DNA of 64,000 nt. Source: Avispirillum sp959601495. Lineage in GTDB: Bacteria; Bacillota; Clostridia; Oscillospirales; CAG-272. A model generated the notes under the pieces. The model did no database searches. It was not told the DNA's origin and was given only the letters and a program-made list of their open reading frames with translations. The stretch is from positions 14,374-78,373 of the forward strand of contig CAUGPT010000006.1 in NCBI GenBank assembly GCA_959601495.1. Reading direction: 5' to 3'. Positions within the stretch are counted from its first letter, which is position 1; each line of letters opens with the position of its first letter. Position numbers and translations under genes: made by a program. Below, in pieces: positions 59,904 to 64,000 of this stretch.

Positions 59904-60857
59904 TCAGCGTGACAGATAATATATGCCGCGACCCGTATCGTCTGACGCAACGGCTTTTTCAAGGAAATATTCAAACTCATTGTCGGTACGCGTTACGTAC
60001 ACACATACTTTTTGCGCGGGGATGAGCCTCAGCGTGTCGGCATAGTACTGCACATCGACTTCGATCTTTCCGCCGTCTTCCCTGACCGCTTTTATTTCCG
60101 ACATGGGCACAGCCCATACATTCTGCACGGAAATGCCCCATGCACCGTCGCGGTATTCAAATATGTCCGAGGCGTCCTCGCCCACATAAACTATTTTTGC
60201 CTCCGGAGTAAAGTCCGATATACCGAACAGCTCATATGCAGCCGATCTAAGATAATCTTCTTTTATGTAGCCGTCTTCGGAAACGTAAGGCGAGCCCTCT
60301 GAAAGCTTCAGCACCGTTTGGAAAACTCCGTAGTCAAACCAATCGGTCCGCTCCGTCGGAGCGCCGTTTTCCCACGCGATGCACCCGAACTGCGCAGCGC
60401 TCTCCAGAATATCAATAAGTGAGTCATACGATTCATCGTAATTCTTTCCCGCTGTCGACCACACTGCGCCGGACACCGTATAGTGATAATCGCCCGGACG
60501 CAGAATATCATTATCACTCTGAGAAACGGTAAATCGGAAATCAAAGCCGTCGCTCTGGTCCCCTTGAGCGGGTGATACGGAGTATTCGCCTAAGATGACG
60601 CCGTTCAGAAACGCATACGGATCCTTGCCGCATTCACTTGTCTGCGAAATTTTCGCAAGCGCCGCGCTGTCTTTTTTCAGAAACGAAGCAATAGACTCCG
60701 CGCCCGTGTTTCCATCTTCCGCCGACTTTTCAAGTTCTTCAGCGTACAATGTGCCGTTGCCGCCCTGTTCCGGCGCAGGATCGCTTTTTGAAACAGCGCA
60801 CCCGAACAGTATCGCTGCCGCAGCGACCGCGGCAATGACGATCAACAGTTTTTTCAT
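59904..60857 (-). CDS. Lipoprotein, paralogue of 53385-54365
   Basis: 317 residues from the ATG at 60857, with a G7 run seven bases upstream as ribosome site. Lipobox ILFGC (cysteine 19). Shares ESIASFLKKDSAALA, YHYTVSGAVWSTAGKNYDES, FGCIAWENGAPTERTDWFDYGVF and VDVQYYADTLRLIPAQKVCVYVTRTDNEFEYFLEKAVAS-type blocks with the 53.4-kb copy. The copies are 6.5 kb apart in the same orientation. Confidence 0.75.
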   Translation of the reverse strand: MKKLLIVIAAVAAAAILFGCAVSKSDPAPEQGGNGTLYAEELEKSAEDGNTGAESIASFLKKDSAALAKISQTSECGKDPYAFLNGVILGEYSVSPAQGDQSDGFDFRFTVSQSDNDILRPGDYHYTVSGAVWSTAGKNYDESYDSLIDILESAAQFGCIAWENGAPTERTDWFDYGVFQTVLKLSEGSPYVSEDGYIKEDYLRSAAYELFGISDFTPEAKIVYVGEDASDIFEYRDGAWGISVQNVWAVPMSEIKAVREDGGKIEVDVQYYADTLRLIPAQKVCVYVTRTDNEFEYFLEKAVASDDTGRGIYYLSR

Positions 60858-60896
60858 ACCAGTACCCCCCCGTTCTGTATTTCTGAACAGTCCCAA

Positions 60897-61292
60897 CTAT
60901 TTCTCATGCCAAACCGCCAGTACTTTACCGGTTTTGCCGTCTGCCAAGAAATTTGCAACGCCTCCCACACTATTGGCTCGCAGCGTTCCCTGAACCAGCC
61001 AGATGCCGCTGTTCTCATCGTAAAACACCTGATACGGCTTTTCTTTTTTGACCTGTTTTCCGTATGCTTCGATCCAAATCTTCTCGGCTTTCTTTATGGC
61101 ATCCGCCGCGTCGGTAATGCTGCCGACATCATCCTCAGATGAAAAGTTATCAATATAGTATTGATAATCACCCGTATCAAAGGCTTTGACCTCAATGGCT
61201 CTGTCTTTGTTAAGGATAAGTATCACGAAAATCCCCGCAGCGAGCACCGCCGCAGCAAATACAATTAGTATGTATTTTCTTCTTTTGATCAT
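60897..61292 (-). CDS. NTF2-fold immunity-like protein, membrane-anchored
   Basis: 131 residues. One N-terminal membrane segment (YILIVFAAAVLAAGIFVILIL) and an outside domain with AIKKAEKIWIEAYGKQVKKEKPYQVFYDENSGIWLVQGTL, cited here only by its pattern, and ANFLADGKTGKVLAVWH. This matches my memory of YhhH/YbbC-type NTF2-fold immunity proteins of polymorphic toxin systems. It pairs with a second copy at 61.8 kb. The cognate toxin is not clear. Confidence 0.75.
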   Translation of the reverse strand: MIKRRKYILIVFAAAVLAAGIFVILILNKDRAIEVKAFDTGDYQYYIDNFSSEDDVGSITDAADAIKKAEKIWIEAYGKQVKKEKPYQVFYDENSGIWLVQGTLRANSVGGVANFLADGKTGKVLAVWHEK

Positions 61293-61304
61293 TTTTGCTT
61301 TCCC

Positions 61305-61742
61305 CTATTTTGTCACATAGATCTCATTCGGACCGATATACTCATCCACCGCTCTCCACCGGACTTTTGACGCGCATATCACAGTGCCTGTATAGCTTTC
61401 TATATCTTCTTCCGATAATCCGCCGCAGTCACACCAATAAACGCAGTCTTCTTTTAAGATCATAGTTGCGTCAAGTATTTCACAGGTATAGTCATCGTCA
61501 CACGGAAACAGTTTTAAATACTTTAGCCCCACAAATTGCATTTCGATTACTGATGGGTGTCTAAACTGTCGTTGAATAATCACATTCAGAATTCTTTGGC
61601 TGTTAACCGGGAACATGCTTAATTCTTCATCCACATATGCACCGCTAATGTATTTAATTTCTTTTAGGCAGCTGTCATGAAAGCCATACATATTATCCAT
61701 GAAACTATACAGATCTTTTTCGTTTGAAATTTCGTTCCACAT
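61305..61742 (-). CDS. Hypothetical protein in the immunity array
   Basis: 145 residues, no signal peptide. MWNEISNEKDLYSFMDNMYG, FHDSCLKEIKYISGAYVDEE and a beta-rich centre (QFVGLKYLKLFPCDDDYTCEI). The FHDS-initiated fold is seen in several small immunity-type families, but I cannot name this one. GGGAG is five bases before the ATG. It lies between two NTF2-type genes. Confidence 0.6.
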   Translation of the reverse strand: MWNEISNEKDLYSFMDNMYGFHDSCLKEIKYISGAYVDEELSMFPVNSQRILNVIIQRQFRHPSVIEMQFVGLKYLKLFPCDDDYTCEILDATMILKEDCVYWCDCGGLSEEDIESYTGTVICASKVRWRAVDEYIGPNEIYVTK

Positions 61743-61775
61743 ATGCTCTCCCGTTAGTTATTCTCAGGCAAAAAC

Positions 61776-62168
61776 TTATTCTCCGAACCATATTCGCAGC
61801 ACTTTCCCGTCTGCCTTTTGCATTGCTATACTGCAATCACCGCCAAGCGCAATTCGGCTTGAATTATTTCCGAAAGTTACTATCCATATTTCATCATCAG
61901 TATCGTAAAATACGGTTTGCGGAACATACCTCTGCGCCTCTTTACTTTTTTCCATTCCCTCAAAAATGGTTATTGCTATTTTCAAAGCAGTTTCTTCATC
62001 AGGTATTACTGCCTTTTTGCTATATGTTCCGATGATTTCGCTCCAATTTTTATCATAAAAGCTGCCGGATTCATATTTGATCATGTCTTTCTCCTTTTTA
62101 CAGTTTCCACATGCTGAGCAGAAAACCACACACAAAAGTATTACAAGCATAACTCCAGTTCGTCTCAT
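61776..62168 (-). CDS. NTF2-fold immunity-like lipoprotein
   Basis: 130 residues from the ATG at 62168, with AGGA eight bases upstream. Lipobox VFCSAC (cysteine 20). The mature domain parallels the 60.9-kb gene: ALKIAITIFEGMEKSKEAQRYVPQTVFYDTDDEIWIVTFG, cited as a pattern, and SIAMQKADGKVLRIWFG. So one immunity copy is a lipoprotein and the other a single-pass membrane protein, both facing outside. Confidence 0.75.
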   Translation of the reverse strand: MRRTGVMLVILLCVVFCSACGNCKKEKDMIKYESGSFYDKNWSEIIGTYSKKAVIPDEETALKIAITIFEGMEKSKEAQRYVPQTVFYDTDDEIWIVTFGNNSSRIALGGDCSIAMQKADGKVLRIWFGE

Positions 62169-62182
62169 ATTGCAAATCCTTT

Positions 62183-62335
62183 CTACGGTGTAGGCCAAGT
62201 CATACTTTCACAGTTAAAATCACATCCATCAGAAATGTGAGCATCCCATGATATTTGAAATTCTAGCACCAAAGAAGCGCGCTGCGCATCCGTTAAAGCA
62301 ATCGGAGATATGACACCGAGGTTAGTCGTAGATAG
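62183..62335 (-). pseudogene. Remnant of an unidentified toxin-array gene
   Basis: A 50-codon open reading on the minus strand ends ALTDAQRASLVLEFQISWDA...SMTWPTP and stops at 62183, with no start codon or ribosome site. A second in-frame scrap (VELQWKNWIIFWDASG) ends at 62368 in another frame. These look like broken ends of one or two array genes upstream of the NTF2-type lipoprotein. 62336-62468 holds nothing else. Confidence 0.5.
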
Positions 62336-62468
62336 TTACTCACTATATCACCTCTTCTCTGTCAACCTCATATAGGGAATATTTCAAGGTGACCCATCTT
62401 TATAACTTGACCGGATGCATCCCAAAATATTATCCAATTTTTCCACTGCAGCTCTACCTCAATCCCTA

Positions 62469-63119
62469 CTAATCCACGTATTGATCAATCTTGAGTTTAT
62501 CAAGATTTTCATAATTCACCCTTTCGGATGATTGCCAAAGTATAAACTCATCTCCGTCTGCGTCCTCAAGACTTAGTTTACGCTGCCCTTTTTTTAACTT
62601 CAAGGTCAAATAATCGGAATCATCATAGCGACAGCTGTATCCGTTTTGGGTACAACTGTATACATTTCCGTCAATTTCCCATCCGTTCCAGCGGTCCAAG
62701 TCTCTGTACTTATCACATTCATCGCTGCTTAATTTGCGTACTTCTGTCACATTTCCGATTTCATCCAGATTATACAGTGCTGCATCGGACTCTGAATACA
62801 GTACAAATCTGCCGTCATCCCAGAAAACACGGTTTAATATGCTCTTTCCCAAACCGTCTGCAAATGTGTATATATGCGTTTCGGAGCCGTCGGAAGAGAA
62901 AACATACAGCAAAGCTCTTTTACCGTGTTGCGCCGAGGCAACTACAGTTCCGGTTTCGGGGCTTATGGCGGCATCATAAATTCTGTAATTCCTGTCAGGC
63001 AAATCGAACAAAACGATAAGTAATACAAATATCGCCAAAATAGTTATGAACAACCGTTTATGATGTTTTGTGAAAGCTCTGTCCTTTTTTAGTGCAAACC
63101 ATTCTTTAATTAAAGTCAT
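62469..63119 (-). CDS. Putative immunity-type membrane protein next to Rhs remnant
   Basis: 216 residues from the ATG at 63119 (GGAG six bases upstream). One membrane segment (LFITILAIFVLLIVLFDL) followed by a beta-propeller-like outside part: YDAAISPETGTVVASAQHGKR, LLYVFSSDGSETHIYTF and NLDEIGNVTEVRKL. It begins 16 bases after the Rhs remnant, as immunity genes follow toxin tips. The family is unknown to me. Confidence 0.65.
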   Translation of the reverse strand: MTLIKEWFALKKDRAFTKHHKRLFITILAIFVLLIVLFDLPDRNYRIYDAAISPETGTVVASAQHGKRALLYVFSSDGSETHIYTFADGLGKSILNRVFWDDGRFVLYSESDAALYNLDEIGNVTEVRKLSSDECDKYRDLDRWNGWEIDGNVYSCTQNGYSCRYDDSDYLTLKLKKGQRKLSLEDADGDEFILWQSSERVNYENLDKLKIDQYVD

Positions 63120-63134
63120 AACGCTCTCCGACAC

Positions 63135-63350
63135 TCAACTAAATAGTTTTCTTAGTTTATCAACCAAATCAAATGTTGGTATCGTAAACAAAGTTGTCGT
63201 ATCATAGCTACGCTGAGAATAATTTGCAGATGTTCCAAAATAGGTGATCGTCGTATTATTATACTTTGTCAGCAGATCGCCCCATGTGCTGTCGGTGTAT
63301 TCAAACGCGCCGTAGCAGCCTTTGCTTCTGTCCCATACCGCAGTGAATTT
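63135..63350 (-). pseudogene. Truncated Rhs repeat with short C-terminal tip
   Basis: 72 codons open on the minus strand: FTAVWDRSKGCYGAFEYTDSTWGDLLTKYNNTTITY is Rhs-repeat sequence, followed by a 35-residue unique end (FGTSANYSQRSYDTTTLFTI...) and a stop at 63135. It is cut at 63350 by a stop inside an inverted repeat. With no start codon it is not expressed as such; it may serve as a donor tip for a full-length rhs outside the window. Confidence 0.7.
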
Positions 63351-63366
63351 TCACCGCGGCATGGGA
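63330..63366. repeat. Inverted repeat at the truncated Rhs end
   Basis: GTCCCATACCGCAGTGAA and TTCACCGCGGCATGGGAC pair at 16 of 18 positions around one base. Both arms encode the same Rhs phrase outward (FTAVWD on minus, FTAAWD on plus), so this is a head-to-head joint of two Rhs fragments. The plus-strand copy runs into a stop within seven codons. Confidence 0.7.
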
Positions 63367-63442
63367 CTTTGCACGGAGGAAGTGTTGTTGAACTACTTTC
63401 TGAAGTCAAGCATATTTAATAATACAAAGGTACTAATCTCAA

Positions 63443-63847
63443 CTACTTTCTTCTATTCATTCCTTTTCGGGATAACCAACTACCAAAACCTCTGCGAAAA
63501 AGGATTGCAAAAACTATACCCCAGAGACAATAGAAACACATTAAAAAATACACAATCAGAAAGCCATATGCGTCATCAGCTCCGAACAAATGAAGAACAA
63601 CGCACAAAACCAACGCTGCCAGGTGAATAAATATTATTACGAAATAAAATATGATAAAGAATTTCGGAATCACATTTCGCCAACGGCTGTACGTAAGCCA
63701 TTCCCAGAATTTTTCTCCTTTTTTTCTCTTTTTGTATGCGCTATTGTTCAGTTTATATGTCTTTATTTGGGATATTTCTAACCTAATAAACAAAAAACTA
63801 AGCCCCAAAAGAATTGTTATTTCAATGATTTGATTACTAAATTTCAT
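63443..63847 (-). CDS. AT-rich membrane protein of the immunity array
   Basis: 134 residues from the ATG at 63847. Three to four hydrophobic segments (IIEITILLGLSFLFIRL, FFIIFYFVIIFIHLAALVLCVVLHLF, FLIVYFLMCFYCLWGIVFAILF) and a basic end (RRGFGSWLSRKGMNRRK). Much more AT-rich than the genes left of 63.4 kb. It ends close to the Rhs joint and follows the partial gene at the right edge by four bases. Function unknown. Confidence 0.55.
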   Translation of the reverse strand: MKFSNQIIEITILLGLSFLFIRLEISQIKTYKLNNSAYKKRKKGEKFWEWLTYSRWRNVIPKFFIIFYFVIIFIHLAALVLCVVLHLFGADDAYGFLIVYFLMCFYCLWGIVFAILFRRGFGSWLSRKGMNRRK

Positions 63848-63851
63848 AGCA

Positions 63852-64000
63852 CTATCCAAAAAATCTTTGACGTTGCTTCTTCATACGTTGAGAAAATGAT
63901 AAACTGACTATGCATGAAATTGGGAAGTCACGCTTAACGACGGTGTCGGCGAATTTTTTATAATACTTCATGGTATTCTTTCCATAGTAAGAGAAAGCTT
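63852..64000 (-). CDS. 3' part of a gene cut by the right edge
   Basis: A minus-strand frame enters at 64000 and ends with TAG at 63852-63854. The visible part includes AFSYYGKNTMKYYKKFADTVV and ends SQRMKKQRQRFFG, a basic tail. It may be the end of another toxin tip or other array gene. An internal ATG is present but the frame is open to the edge. Confidence 0.45.
   Translation of the reverse strand, partial: AFSYYGKNTMKYYKKFADTVVKRDFPISCIVSLSFSQRMKKQRQRFFG

Overview
The window looks like a chromosome segment of a gut-type, Gram-positive, anaerobic clostridium (Oscillospirales/Ruminococcaceae-like). The evidence is strong AGGAGG ribosome sites, consensus sigma-A promoters, a T-box leader on ileS, a dgt-dnaG-rpoD operon, an oxygen-sensitive glycyl radical enzyme, a cohesin-domain surface protein, a cytoplasmic GH29 fucosidase and many lipoproteins. 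The genus cannot be fixed from sequence alone.

Layout. 0-1.1 kb: asnA. 1.2-6.9 kb, minus strand: a phage head/neck cassette (scaffold, N4-gp56-type major capsid protein, small capsid-associated protein, head-tail connector, neck/stabilisation protein, two small genes). 7.1-9.9 kb: a C39-like peptidase lipoprotein and an orphan ABC solute-binding lipoprotein. 10-14 kb: rpoD, dnaG, dgt. 14.2-17.6 kb: ileS with a T-box leader. 17.7-19.1 kb: a cysteine desulfurase-like enzyme with a DUF3343 partner. 19.25-22.8 kb, plus strand: the other half of a phage packaging module (small gene, large terminase, P22-type portal, Prp-like protease). 23-28.2 kb: a cysteine-rich clostridial protein, a lipid kinase, galM, galE and a sugar nucleotidyltransferase. 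28.3-31.6 kb: a Crp/Fnr regulator with an ABC importer. 31.8-37.5 kb: membrane proteins, a cohesin protein, guaB, an APH-like kinase, a Nudix hydrolase. 37.5-41.4 kb: an AraC regulator divergent from an uncharacterised glycyl radical enzyme and its activase. 41.5-48.0 kb: small housekeeping genes, two tRNA-Leu genes, a four-helix-bundle gene between 98-bp direct repeats, GH29 plus an ECF S component, tcdA and an Rrf2 regulator. 48.2-64 kb, all minus strand: an array of paralogous lipoproteins and small proteins with two orphan Rhs C-terminal cassettes, NTF2-fold immunity-like genes and several broken genes, i.e. a polymorphic-toxin tip/immunity array.

The most unusual feature is the phage module. 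Its two halves lie 12 kb apart on opposite strands around rpoD-dnaG-dgt-ileS. Every recognisable gene looks intact, and no integrase, repressor, replication or lysis gene is visible. A single inversion of about 7.0-22.85 kb would rejoin them in canonical order (small gene, terL, portal, protease, scaffold, capsid, connector, neck). The Prp-like protease in one half matches hydrophobic LFG motifs at the N-termini of scaffold and capsid protein in the other, which links the halves functionally. This could be a domesticated, gene-transfer-agent-like particle or a stranded prophage remnant; the sequence alone does not decide.

The second system of note is the Rhs/immunity array at the right end: at least seven paralogous families, exact 97-bp gene ends shared by two lipoproteins, a nonsense-mutated immunity-like gene, and a lipoprotein whose start is displaced by one base in an A-tract.
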